Shown: positions 1 through 6,941, counted from the first letter of the stretch. The stretch is DNA of 7,532 nucleotides from Xanthomonas cassavae CFBP 4642 (GCF_000454545.1 NZ_CM002139.1:2009547-2017078); one strand, 5' to 3'. Notes: generated by a model from the letters alone, not told the origin. Program-made: numbers and translations.

Positions 1-91
1 GGAGGATCGGCAGAAGGTTGTGAAAAATTTCTGTGCTGACAGCGAGTTAGCCCACTTTGGGCTGTGTTTTACACGAATCCCTGCCAACCCT
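1..91. mobile_element. Foreign sequence, possible end of an unidentified insertion element
   Basis: This stretch replaces the expected continuation of the TonB-receptor gene, whose family-like reading stops at about position 92. It looks richer in A and T than its surroundings and has no long coding potential. Plus-strand readings entering from the left edge end at TGA 19-21 or TGA 37-39, as the tail of a transposase gene might. A 6-bp inverted repeat (49-54 with 58-63) followed by GTGTTTT resembles a weak transcription terminator. The minus-strand sequence from 91 to 72, beginning AGGGTTGGCAGGGATTC, is a candidate terminal inverted repeat, but the other end is outside the window, so neither the repeat nor a target duplication can be confirmed. 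A plain deletion or recombination junction is the alternative. I do not recognise the element. Confidence 0.35.
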
Positions 92-616
92 CAAATTGAC
101 CGTCGCCGAGGGATTGCCGGTGGACGACAGCAGGCCATTAGCACCGCGCAGCACATCGATGCGCTGATAGATCGCGGTGTCCACATCGCCTTCGGCAAGC
201 CCGTTGGTGAACGGCAGCCCCAAGCCATCGACCTGGAAATTGAGGATGTCGAAGCCGCGCGCGGTGTAATAGGTACGATCGGTTTCGACCCGTTCGACAT
301 TGACGCCAGCGGCCAGCGCGAGCACCTCATTGGCGTTGTTGAGCGCGAAATCGTCCATCTGTTGACGCGAGATGGTGCTCACCGACTGCGGGGTCTCCAG
401 CGGCGTGAGTGCCAGCCGGGTGGCGCTGTCGGTCTTGCGGAGGGTATAGCCATCGGTGCGCTCGGCCTGCACCTCGACGGTATCGAGCGTGCGCGCACGC
501 TCGGCGGCATCCTCGGCCAGTGCCAGGCAAGGGGGGCATGCGAGCACCCAGAGCAGTGCCACGGACAGGGGACGCAGGGCCGGGCGGCGGCGTGTGGAGG
601 CGAAATCGGGAGTCAT
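47..616 (-). pseudogene. TonB-dependent siderophore receptor, truncated after the plug domain
   Basis: This is the N-terminal remnant of an outer-membrane ferric-siderophore receptor of the FpvA/FhuE/FoxA type. The ATG at 616-614 begins 189 codons ending at a stop at 47. Residues 1-35 form a signal peptide: arginine-rich start, hydrophobic core, then LALAED. A TonB box, DTVEVQAE, starts near residue 45. The plug domain follows, with ETPQSVSTISRQQMDDF, YYTARGFDILNFQVDG, RIDVLRGANGLLSSTGNPSA and TVN up to residue 174. Homologous reading ends around residue 175 (position 92), where VRKRP-type sequence is expected. The last 15 or so residues look foreign. Family members are about 700-800 residues, so the 22-strand barrel is missing and transport is not possible. 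No good ribosome site precedes the ATG. The gene is divergent from kdsB and has a Fur-like site upstream. Confidence 0.85.
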
Positions 617-682
617 GAGGATCGCTACACTGATGGAGTGGTCGCTGCGGCTACCGAGGCGATGAATCGGCCGGGCGATTGA

Positions 683-702
683 GCGAATACGAATTATTCT
701 CA
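683..702 (-). promoter_or_regulatory. Fur-box-like operator upstream of the receptor remnant
   Basis: Read on the minus strand, this is TGAGAATAATTCGTATTC followed by GC. It matches the 7-1-7 Fur pattern as TGAGAAT-A-ATTCGTA, with five of seven bases in the right half complementary to the left half. It lies 67 bases upstream of the receptor ATG, a usual place for a Fur operator controlling siderophore receptors. On the other side it ends 16 bases before the GTG start of kdsB. I saw no clear sigma-70 promoter overlapping it on either strand. Confidence 0.55.
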
Positions 703-718
703 GCAAAGTGAGCGAAAA

Positions 719-1534
719 GTGCAAACAGACTCTTCCAGCCCCACCGCGGCGCAGGACGCAACGGGCACCGCCATGCCGTTCGTGGTGGCCGTGCCCGCGC
801 GTTACGCCTCCACGCGGCTGCCGGGCAAGCCGCTGCGTCTCATCGGCGATCGCCCGATGATCCGTCACGTGGCCGAACGCGCACTGCAGGCCGGCGCCGG
901 TCAGGTCTGGGTAGCCACCGACGATGCCCGTATCGCCGAGGCGATGGACGGGCTGGCGGGAGTGCATGTCGCCATGACCGGCAGCGCACACCCGTCCGGC
1001 ACCGACCGGCTGGCCGAATGCGCACGCATTGCAGGCTGGGATGCAGACACTTGCGTGGTCAACCTGCAGGGCGATGAGCCGTTCGCGCCGGCGGCCGGCA
1101 TTCGCGCGGTAGCCGAGCTGTTGCTGCAGTCCGGCGCCGACATGGCCACGCTGGCCGCGCAGGTCGATAGCGCGCATGAGCTGTTCGATCCCAATGTGGT
1201 GAAGCTGGTCCGCACCGCTGGCGGCGATGCGCTGTATTTCAGTCGCGCGCCGATTCCCTGGCATCGCGACAGCTTCGCCAGCCAGCGCGAGCAACTGCCG
1301 GAAGACGGCCAGTGGCTGCGTCATATCGGTATCTACGCTTATCGCGCCGGCTTCCTGCAGCGCTTTGCGGCGATGCCGCCGGGCCTGCTGGAGCGCATCG
1401 AATCCCTGGAACAGTTGCGCGCCCTGGAAGCCGGTCATCGCATCGCGGTGGCGTTGACACCGGAGCAGTTTCCGCCCGGCATCGATACCCCGGACGATCT
1501 CGCACGCGCACAGGCGCAGGTGGCGTCGGCATGA
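719..1534 (+). CDS. kdsB: 3-deoxy-manno-octulosonate cytidylyltransferase (CMP-Kdo synthetase)
   Basis: This cytoplasmic enzyme activates Kdo with CTP to give CMP-Kdo and pyrophosphate. CMP-Kdo is the donor used to attach Kdo to the lipid A precursor in lipopolysaccharide inner-core synthesis. The nucleotide-binding start [14 protein letters not shown] (residues 26-39) is intact. So are SGTDRLAE (93-100), VNLQGDEP (114-121), DPNVVKLV (157-164), [11 protein letters not shown] (171-181), [12 protein letters not shown] (201-212), [11 protein letters not shown] (224-234) and GIDTPDDL (254-261), all aligning in order with E. coli KdsB. The chosen GTG start gives 271 residues; E. coli has 248. An ATG at 773 would give 253, closer to the family, but codons 2-18 have the G/C-rich third positions of the rest of the gene. 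Neither start has a strong ribosome site. The stop overlaps the next gene's ATG (ATGA, 1531-1534). It is first in the five-gene run. Confidence 0.95.
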   Translation: MQTDSSSPTAAQDATGTAMPFVVAVPARYASTRLPGKPLRLIGDRPMIRHVAERALQAGAGQVWVATDDARIAEAMDGLAGVHVAMTGSAHPSGTDRLAECARIAGWDADTCVVNLQGDEPFAPAAGIRAVAELLLQSGADMATLAAQVDSAHELFDPNVVKLVRTAGGDALYFSRAPIPWHRDSFASQREQLPEDGQWLRHIGIYAYRAGFLQRFAAMPPGLLERIESLEQLRALEAGHRIAVALTPEQFPPGIDTPDDLARAQAQVASA

Positions 1535-1995
1535 AGCTGTTGATCGTCTGCCTGGGCAATATCTGCCGCTCGCCGATGGGCGAGGGCGCCTTGCGTGCGC
1601 GGCTGGAGCAGGCCCGTCTGTCGCGGCGCATTCAGGTTGATTCGGCCGGCACCGGCGACTGGCATGCCGACGAGCCGTCGGACCCGCGCGCCATCCGTTG
1701 CGCACGCGGGCACGCTGTCGATATTTCCGGCTTGCGTGCGCGGCAGGTGCGACGCGAAGACTTCGAGCATTTCGATTGGCTGCTGTGCGCAGATGCCAGC
1801 AACCTGCGCGATCTGCAGCGGCTGGCACCGGCGGCACAGCGCGACAAGCTCGCGCTGTGGTTGCCATGGGCCGGTGTGGACGCACGCGACGAGATCCCCG
1901 ACCCGTACACCGGCGGCAGCCAGGATTTCGAGGATGTCTGGCAGTTGGTCGATACCGCCGCGCGCCAGACCGTGGCCAGACTCACCCGCCTCTAA
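1531..1995 (+). CDS. Low-molecular-weight protein-tyrosine phosphatase
   Basis: This 154-residue cytoplasmic phosphatase removes phosphate from phosphotyrosine through a cysteinyl-phosphate intermediate. The phosphate loop [10 protein letters not shown] carries the nucleophile Cys7 and Arg13 in the C-X5-R pattern, and the general acid is Asp124 in DPYTGG. Other family marks are DSAGTGDWH (38-46) and SNLRDLQ (90-96). Length is normal for the family. Relatives such as Wzb/Etp act on tyrosine autokinases that control capsule or exopolysaccharide export, but no kinase or export gene is visible here, so the substrate is unknown. The ATG at 1531 overlaps the kdsB stop, implying translational coupling, and AGGTGG lies about 10 bases upstream. 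This start gives exactly the family N-terminus, so the longer open frame upstream is not coding. Only 23 bases separate its TAA from the next gene. Confidence 0.93.
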   Translation: MKLLIVCLGNICRSPMGEGALRARLEQARLSRRIQVDSAGTGDWHADEPSDPRAIRCARGHAVDISGLRARQVRREDFEHFDWLLCADASNLRDLQRLAPAAQRDKLALWLPWAGVDARDEIPDPYTGGSQDFEDVWQLVDTAARQTVARLTRL

Positions 1996-2018
1996 TCACG
2001 CTTGGGCATAATGACTCC

Positions 2019-3437
2019 ATGACTGCCCAGCTCACCCAGGAACTGCCGGAATTTCCCACCTGGCTCAACGCCAGGCCCTCCACCTTGCAGGAGCATCGCG
2101 GCCGTGCGCTGGTGCTGGCGTTCGTCAACGCCAGCTCGGTGTGGTGTGCCGAGCGCCTGGCCGAGCTGGCGCAGTGGCAGGCGCGCAGCCCCGGGCGCCT
2201 GCAGCTGATCGTGGTGCAGGTACCGCGCTTTGACAGCGAGCGCCTGCTGCAGCGCTCGCTCAAGCAGCTGCGCGGGCACGGCGTCAGCGCGCCGATCCTG
2301 CTCGACAGGGACTGGGAAACCTGGCGCCGGTTCGGGATCGAATCCTGGCCGACACTGGTGCTTCTCGACGCGCATGGCCGCGAGCGCCAGCGGCTGGTCG
2401 GCGTCACCGGCGATCTGGACAAGGCTCTGGCCGCCTTGTGCGACGGCCAGCAGCAGCCGTCCGACGCCGACCTGCAGGGCGTGCCCGAGCGCGAGCCCGA
2501 GCCGCGCCTGGCATTGCGGTTTCCCACCGGGCTGGCTGCCACCGAGGACCGGCTGTACGTTGCCGACACCGGGCACCATCGCGTACTCGAGTGCACCCAC
2601 AGCGGGCGCGTGCTGCGGCAGTTCGGGCACGGCAATGCCGATCTCATCGATGGCCGCATCGGCGAAGCCGCCTTCCGCCGCCCGCAGGGACTGGCGCTGG
2701 AGCGCGACCAGTTGTACATCGCCGACACCGGCAACCATGCACTGCGCCGTATCAACCTGGGCAGCGGGCAGGTGGATACCTTGTGCGGCACGGGTCGCGC
2801 CGGCGACCCGGTGGAAGGTCCGCTGGCCTTTGCCGGCGCGTCCGCACTCAATTACCCGCAAGGGCTGGCGGTGGCCGACAACCAGGTGTTGATCGCCATG
2901 GCCGGCGACAACCGCATCTGGAGCTACGACCTGGGGCGTGCCGCGCTGAGCGCGCGCGCCGGCACCGGTGCACTCGAACTCCGTGATGGCAGCGGGCATC
3001 TGGCAGCGTTCGCGCAGCCGGCAGGCCTGGCGGCGGTCCAGCAGGTGGCCTATGTCTGCGACGGGCTGGGCTCGTCGATTCGCACCATGCAGCTGCGTGG
3101 CGATCTGGTGCAGACCCTGGTCGGCGGGCAGGGCATCTGGCAGTTCGGTGATCAGGACGGGCCGCGCGGCACTGCGCAGCTGCAGTTCCCGCAGGCCATC
3201 GCGCTGGCCGCTGATTCACCGCTGCTGTGGATCGCCGACACCGGCAATGGCCGGTTGCGTTGCCTGCGCCTGGGCGGCGGCGAACTGACCACGGTGGAGC
3301 TGCCACGGCGGCTGCATGGTCCGGCCGGGCTGGCGGTTGCGGCAGGTGCGGTGTGGATTGCTGAAACCGACGCCCACGCCGTCCTGCGGTACGACCTGGC
3401 CAGCGGCGCATTGAGCGATGTTGCGATAGACGAATGA
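2019..3437 (+). CDS. Thioredoxin-like/NHL-repeat protein with degenerate redox site
   Basis: This 472-residue protein resembles bacterial relatives of NHLRC2: a thioredoxin-like domain followed by an NHL beta-propeller. Residues 15-140 carry the thioredoxin-like fold, including ALVLAFVNASSVWC (30-43) and the cis-proline loop ESWPTLVLLD (108-117, Pro111). The usual C-X2-C is absent: only Cys43 remains, in VWCAER, so disulfide exchange is unlikely. Residues 165-465 contain six NHL-type blades, with repeated P-x-GLA and (Y/W)-(V/I)-A-(D/E)-T motifs near 169-185, 222-238, 280-297, 334-347, 391-409 and 435-451. There is no signal peptide or membrane segment, so it is probably cytoplasmic. NHL propellers commonly bind protein or RNA; no activity can be assigned. 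The start is the first in-frame ATG fitting the domain. Its TGA overlaps the uvrC ATG (3434-3437). Confidence 0.85.
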   Translation: MTAQLTQELPEFPTWLNARPSTLQEHRGRALVLAFVNASSVWCAERLAELAQWQARSPGRLQLIVVQVPRFDSERLLQRSLKQLRGHGVSAPILLDRDWETWRRFGIESWPTLVLLDAHGRERQRLVGVTGDLDKALAALCDGQQQPSDADLQGVPEREPEPRLALRFPTGLAATEDRLYVADTGHHRVLECTHSGRVLRQFGHGNADLIDGRIGEAAFRRPQGLALERDQLYIADTGNHALRRINLGSGQVDTLCGTGRAGDPVEGPLAFAGASALNYPQGLAVADNQVLIAMAGDNRIWSYDLGRAALSARAGTGALELRDGSGHLAAFAQPAGLAAVQQVAYVCDGLGSSIRTMQLRGDLVQTLVGGQGIWQFGDQDGPRGTAQLQFPQAIALAADSPLLWIADTGNGRLRCLRLGGGELTTVELPRRLHGPAGLAVAAGAVWIAETDAHAVLRYDLASGALSDVAIDE

Positions 3438-5290
3438 ACGCAAGGCCCAAAGCCGATTTCGATGGGAAGGCGTTTGCTGCGCAACTGAGTACCGCGCCGG
3501 GCGTGTACCGCATGTACGCGGCCGACGACACGCTGCTGTATGTCGGCAAGGCCGGCGCCCTGCGCAAGCGCGTGGGCAGCTATTTCAACGGCACGCCGAA
3601 GAATGCGCGGCTGACCTCGATGCTCTCGCAGGTCGCGCGCATGGATGTCACCGTGACCCGCAGCGAAGCCGAAGCGCTGCTGCTGGAAAACCAGCTGATC
3701 AAGTCCCTGTCGCCGCGCTATAACGTGTCGCTGCGCGACGACAAGAGCTACCCGTATGTGTTGCTGACGCGCGAAGACTGGCCGCGGATTGCGCTGCATC
3801 GTGGCCCGCGTGCGGTGCAGGGGCGCTATTTCGGCCCCTATACCGGCGTGACCGGCGTGCGCGAAACGCTGAGCCTGATGCACAAGCTGTTCAAGCTGCG
3901 CAGCTGCGAAGACAGCGTGTTCCGCAATCGCTCGCGGCCCTGCCTGCAGTACCAGATCGGCCGCTGCAGCGGGCCGTGCGTGGACCTGGTGGCCGCGCCC
4001 GACTATGCCGAGTCGGTGCGACGCGCCACGATGTTTCTCGAAGGCAAGAGCGACCAGCTCGGCGAAGAGATCATGCAGTCGATGCAGCAGGCCAGTGAAG
4101 CGCTCGAATTCGAGCGTGCCGCCCGCCTGCGCGATCTGTTGTCGTCGCTGCGCAGCATGCAGAACCGCCAGTACGTCGATGGCCGTGCCGCCGATCTGGA
4201 CGTGCTGGCCTGCGCCACGCAATCCAGCCAGGCCTGCGTGCTGTTGCTGAGCTTTCGCGACGGCCGCAATTTGGGCACGCGTTCGTTCTTCCCCAAGACC
4301 AACGGCGAAGACAGTGCCGACGAAATCCTGGCCGCGTTCGTGTCGCAGTACTACGCCGAGCATTCGCCACCGCGCGAGATCCTGCTGGACCGCGAAATTC
4401 CCGATGCCGAGCTGATCGAAGCCGCACTCAGCGCCGCTGCCGAACACAAGGTGGCGCTGAAGTGGAACGTGCGCGGCGAGCGTGCCGGCTATCTGCTGTT
4501 GGCCACGCGCAACGCGCAGCTGACCCTAGTGACCGAACTCACCAGCCAGAGCGCGCAACACGCGCGCAGCGAAGCCTTGCGCGAAATGCTGGGCTTGGCC
4601 GAGCCGGTCAAGCGCGTGGAATGCTTCGACATCAGCCACACCATGGGCGAAGCCACGGTCGCCTCATGCGTGGTGTTCGACGCCGGCGGCCCGGTGCGTG
4701 GGCAGTACCGGCGCTTCAATATTTCCGGCATCACCCCGGGCGACGATTACGCTGCCATGCGCCAGGCGATCGAACGGCGCTTCCGCCGCGCGGTGGAAGA
4801 AAACGGCGTGCTGCCCGACGTCCTGCTGATCGACGGCGGCGCCGGCCAGCAGGCGCAGGCGCAGGCCGCGCTGGCAGACCTGGGCGTGGAGAACGTGCTG
4901 TTGGTCGGCGTGGCCAAGGGCGAGGAACGCAGGGCAGGGCACGAGGCGCTGATCATGGCCGACGGCCGTGAGCTTCGCCCGGGCGCCGCGTCGCCGGCGC
5001 TGCAATTCATCCAGCAGGTGCGCGACGAAGCGCACCGCTTCGCGATCACCGGCCACCGCGGGCGCCGCCAGAAGGCGCGCATGACCAGCAAGCTCGAGGA
5101 TATTCCTGGTATCGGACCGCGGCGCCGGGCCAGCCTGCTCAAGCATTTCGGTGGTCTGGTCGGTCTCAGGGCCGCTGGCGAAGCGGAGATCGCACGCGTG
5201 GATGGGGTCAATGCCGCACTCGCCGCACGAATCTACGCTAACCTGCACGGGCTGGTGCTTCCCGATGCGCCAGGCGAGTCGAGCCCGTAA
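3434..5290 (+). CDS. uvrC: UvrABC excinuclease subunit C
   Basis: UvrC cuts the damaged strand on both sides of a lesion after UvrA and UvrB locate it, in nucleotide excision repair. The protein has 618 residues, near the usual 600-610. The GIY-YIG nuclease for the 3' cut spans about 22-100: GVY (23-25), YVG (36-38), Arg46 and Glu85 (in LLENQLI). Four cysteines, 158, 170, 178 and 182, have the spacing of the iron-sulfur ligands reported for E. coli UvrC. A UVR segment that contacts UvrB lies near 205-242 (EALEFERAARLRDLL). The RNase-H-like nuclease for the 5' cut keeps Asp399 (CFDISHT), Asp438 (GDDYAAM), Asp467 (LLIDGG) and His534 (DEAH). Helix-hairpin-helix motifs occupy 554-605 (DIPGIGPRRRASLL, then ARVDGVNAALA). 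It appears fully functional. It overlaps the NHL gene by four bases and pgsA by one. Confidence 0.98.
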   Translation: MNARPKADFDGKAFAAQLSTAPGVYRMYAADDTLLYVGKAGALRKRVGSYFNGTPKNARLTSMLSQVARMDVTVTRSEAEALLLENQLIKSLSPRYNVSLRDDKSYPYVLLTREDWPRIALHRGPRAVQGRYFGPYTGVTGVRETLSLMHKLFKLRSCEDSVFRNRSRPCLQYQIGRCSGPCVDLVAAPDYAESVRRATMFLEGKSDQLGEEIMQSMQQASEALEFERAARLRDLLSSLRSMQNRQYVDGRAADLDVLACATQSSQACVLLLSFRDGRNLGTRSFFPKTNGEDSADEILAAFVSQYYAEHSPPREILLDREIPDAELIEAALSAAAEHKVALKWNVRGERAGYLLLATRNAQLTLVTELTSQSAQHARSEALREMLGLAEPVKRVECFDISHTMGEATVASCVVFDAGGPVRGQYRRFNISGITPGDDYAAMRQAIERRFRRAVEENGVLPDVLLIDGGAGQQAQAQAALADLGVENVLLVGVAKGEERRAGHEALIMADGRELRPGAASPALQFIQQVRDEAHRFAITGHRGRRQKARMTSKLEDIPGIGPRRRASLLKHFGGLVGLRAAGEAEIARVDGVNAALAARIYANLHGLVLPDAPGESSP

Positions 5291-5922
5291 TGAAGTTGAC
5301 CATCCCCACGTGGCTGACACTGCTGAGGATCGTGATGATCCCGGTGTTGGTCGTGGTGTTCTATCTGCCGTACACCTGGACCAATTTCGCATCCGCCGGC
5401 GTGTTCGCGCTGGCCGCCATCACCGACTGGCTGGATGGCTGGGTGGCACGGCGCTATCACCAGTATTCCGCGTTCGGCGCGTTCCTGGACCCGGTGGCCG
5501 ACAAGCTGATGGTGGCCGTGGCACTGTTCCTGATCGTGCAGGGCCACCCCACGCCGTGGATGGCGTTCTGGGCGGCGGTGATCGTCGGGCGCGAAATCGC
5601 GGTTTCCGCGTTGCGTGAGTGGATGGCCGAGATCGGGCAGCGTGCCAAGGTGCGCGTGGCGGTGATCGGCAAGGTCAAGACCACCGCGCAAATGGTGGCG
5701 TTGCTCTGCCTGTTGTATTCGGTGACGCCAGGACAAATGCCTACGCACGAAATCTGGCTGGGCAACCTGATCTTCCGTGCCGGTTACTGGACGCTGGCAA
5801 TCGCCGCGCTACTGACGCTGTGGTCGGGATTCCAGTACCTGCAGGCGGCGTGGCCAAGCCTGCGCGCCGACGAAAAAGCGGCGATCAGCAACAAACCGAA
5901 GAAAATCGAAAGCAACAGTTGA
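5290..5922 (+). CDS. pgsA: CDP-diacylglycerol--glycerol-3-phosphate 3-phosphatidyltransferase
   Basis: This inner-membrane enzyme makes phosphatidylglycerol phosphate from CDP-diacylglycerol and glycerol 3-phosphate, the committed step to phosphatidylglycerol and cardiolipin. The CDP-alcohol phosphotransferase signature is complete: D46-WL-D49-G50-WV-A53-R54, then G63-AFL-D67-PVA-D71. Hydrophobic segments lie at about 8-27, 33-46, 72-85, 89-108, 132-145 and 165-187, with a charged C-terminus. The N-terminal TIPTWLTLLRIVMIP is typical of PgsA, and the length of 210 residues is slightly above E. coli's 182. Its ATG shares one base with the uvrC stop (TAATG), with AGGCGAG about 13 bases upstream. 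The uvrC-pgsA pair is conserved across gammaproteobacteria. The stop codon overlaps the -35 box of the tRNA promoter. Confidence 0.96.
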   Translation: MKLTIPTWLTLLRIVMIPVLVVVFYLPYTWTNFASAGVFALAAITDWLDGWVARRYHQYSAFGAFLDPVADKLMVAVALFLIVQGHPTPWMAFWAAVIVGREIAVSALREWMAEIGQRAKVRVAVIGKVKTTAQMVALLCLLYSVTPGQMPTHEIWLGNLIFRAGYWTLAIAALLTLWSGFQYLQAAWPSLRADEKAAISNKPKKIESNS

Positions 5923-5946
5923 CACCTATGCTGTTCGCTGTAGAAT
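5919..5946 (+). promoter_or_regulatory. Sigma-70 promoter of the tRNA cluster
   Basis: TTGACA (5919-5924) is a perfect -35 box. A 16-base spacer and TAGAAT (5941-5946) complete the promoter. Transcription should start near 5953, giving a leader of only about six bases before the tRNA at 5959. The C-rich segment after the -10 box (CGCCTCCC) resembles the GC-rich discriminator of stringently controlled stable-RNA promoters. The -35 box overlaps the TGA stop of pgsA, so the tRNAs could be transcribed independently of the upstream genes. Confidence 0.8.
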
Positions 5947-5958
5947 TTCGCCTCCCAA

Positions 5959-6034
<76 letters not shown>

Positions 6035-6041
6035 GTGTTTG

Positions 6042-6086
6042 ACGAGGCCCCGTTTCGGGTCTCGTTGTTTCAAGGCAGGATGCCTT
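6042..6086 (+). other. Two hairpins in the tRNA-Gly/tRNA-Cys spacer
   Basis: ACGAGGCCC (6042-6050) pairs with GGGTCTCGT (6057-6065) with one G-T wobble around a six-base loop, followed by TGTTTC. A second hairpin pairs AAGGCA (6072-6077) with TGCCTT (6081-6086), followed by a T-rich stretch. They could be weak terminators or processing structures in a polycistronic tRNA precursor. Neither has a solid T-tract. Confidence 0.4.
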
Positions 6087-6100
6087 GGGTTTGATGTTTC

Positions 6101-6174
6101 GGCCTGGTGGTAGAGTGGTTATGCAGCGGACTGCAAATCCGCGTACGCCGGTTCAATTCCGGCCCAGGCCTCCA
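6101..6174 (+). tRNA. tRNA-Cys(GCA)
   Basis: This is a 74-base cloverleaf. The acceptor stem GGCCTGG (6101-6107) pairs with CCAGGCC (6164-6170), followed by discriminator T and encoded CCA (6172-6174). The anticodon stem GCGGA/TCCGC holds loop CTGCAAA, with anticodon GCA at 6133-6135. The T arm is GCCGG-TTCAATT-CCGGC. Its position after tRNA-Gly matches cysT in E. coli. It has no clear promoter of its own and probably shares the cluster transcript. Confidence 0.98.
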
Positions 6175-6235
6175 CATCGCATGCGCAGTTTTTCGCATCG
6201 GCAACGATGACAGGACTAGCGCAACGAAGTGACAG

Positions 6236-6253
6236 GCTGTACAATTTCGCTCC
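6236..6253 (+). promoter_or_regulatory. Repeated -10 region ahead of tRNA-Gly copy 2
   Basis: GCTGTACAATTTCGCTCC repeats the sequence before copy 1 (5937-5955) apart from one substitution and one missing base. It includes a good -10 box, TACAAT (6240-6245), ending ten bases before the tRNA. No convincing -35 box lies 16-18 bases upstream, so this may be a weak internal promoter or only a remnant of duplication. Confidence 0.4.
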
Positions 6254-6255
6254 AC

Positions 6256-6331
<76 letters not shown>

Positions 6332-6336
6332 CATTC

Positions 6337-6358
6337 AAGATGCCGTTCAAGGCATCTT
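6337..6358 (+). other. Inverted repeat between tRNA-Gly and the terminator
   Basis: AAGATGCC (6337-6344) and GGCATCTT (6351-6358) are perfect complements around the loop GTTCAA. It starts five bases after the tRNA CCA and may help 3' processing or stabilise the transcript end before the terminator. It lacks a T-tract, so it is not a terminator alone. Confidence 0.45.
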
Positions 6359-6360
6359 CC

Positions 6361-6392
6361 ACGAAAAAAGGACCTACGGGTCCTTTTTTCGT
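6361..6392 (+). terminator. Rho-independent, probably bidirectional terminator of the tRNA cluster
   Basis: A perfect 14-bp inverted repeat (6361-6374 and 6379-6392) encloses the loop TACG. The G/C core GGACC/GGTCC is flanked by A6 on the left and T6 on the right, so a stable hairpin with a T-tract forms whichever strand is transcribed. It ends the tRNA transcript and would also stop minus-strand transcription coming from the right. Confidence 0.9.
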
Positions 6393-6941
6393 ACCCGCCA
6401 CTGGCGGGCTCCCTGGGGCATGGCGTGGGCCGTGCGCAAGGCACGTAGCAGCGGGTGCAATCGGTGCGTGCCCTAGCAACCGTGCCATGGGCGTCAAGAT
6501 AGACATGCGTGCGAATGCGTGTTGGCGCGATGACGATGCAGTCACATCTCGCTCCGCTCGCAAGCGGTCGGGGTTCGGGTTTTTCGATTCAAGCCCTTGC
6601 ATTCGTTCGCCGTCCTGATTGCTGGATCGAGCCGCCGAAGTGTCGCCGGTCCGCAGCCGGCCTGCATGACCGACCGACCCGATCGTCGCCGTGCGGTCGA
6701 CGCTAGCTGGACTCTGGATGGCGTGGCTGTAGTAAGGCCCTGCGGTGCGTGTGCGACACCTCCTCGCACTTGGGTGCAGGAACCGGTGGCCGTTGCGTGC
6801 GACGTGCCTCGATCCATCGTGACTGCATCTGCGGCGACGGAGATGTATGCATGATGGAACAGCCTGGTTATTGGTGCTGATGCATGGAACACGTACGATG
6901 GTCGTGACGAGTGGGGTAAGGATGGGATGGGGCATGTCACC
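6393..6941. other. Intergenic stretch with no supported gene
   Basis: About 550 bases lie between the tRNA terminator and the insertion element. Open frames exist on both strands, but their translations are rich in Arg, Ser, Thr and Pro, resemble no domain, and lack ribosome sites. A small hairpin, CCGCT/AGCGG at 6554-6567, is followed after a G-rich stretch by T5. I found no tRNA-Leu, no repeat of the tRNA 3' ends and no recombinase fragment. It may be decayed coding sequence, a regulatory region or an unrecognised small RNA. Confidence 0.5.

Noticed and set aside
20..682. A 220-codon plus-strand open frame at the left edge
   Set aside because: It runs antisense to the TonB-receptor remnant, which has clear family motifs, and its own translation resembles nothing. 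It is a high-GC shadow frame.
617..1885. Upstream extension of the receptor frame to a 612-residue protein on the minus strand
   Set aside because: Everything upstream of 616 is antisense to kdsB and the phosphatase gene. The signal peptide and receptor motifs start only at the ATG at 616.
1698..2018. 107 extra codons in front of the thioredoxin-like/NHL protein
   Set aside because: They lie over the phosphatase gene in another frame and show Arg-rich shadow composition. The fold starts right after the ATG at 2019.
2007..2019. CATAAT just before the NHL start as a -10 box for a leaderless transcript
   Set aside because: The spacing to the ATG would fit, but there is no -35-like sequence 16-18 bases upstream and the gap after the phosphatase gene is only 23 bases.
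3152..4447. A long minus-strand open frame of 431 codons
   Set aside because: It is antisense to the NHL gene and uvrC, both well supported, and has shadow composition.
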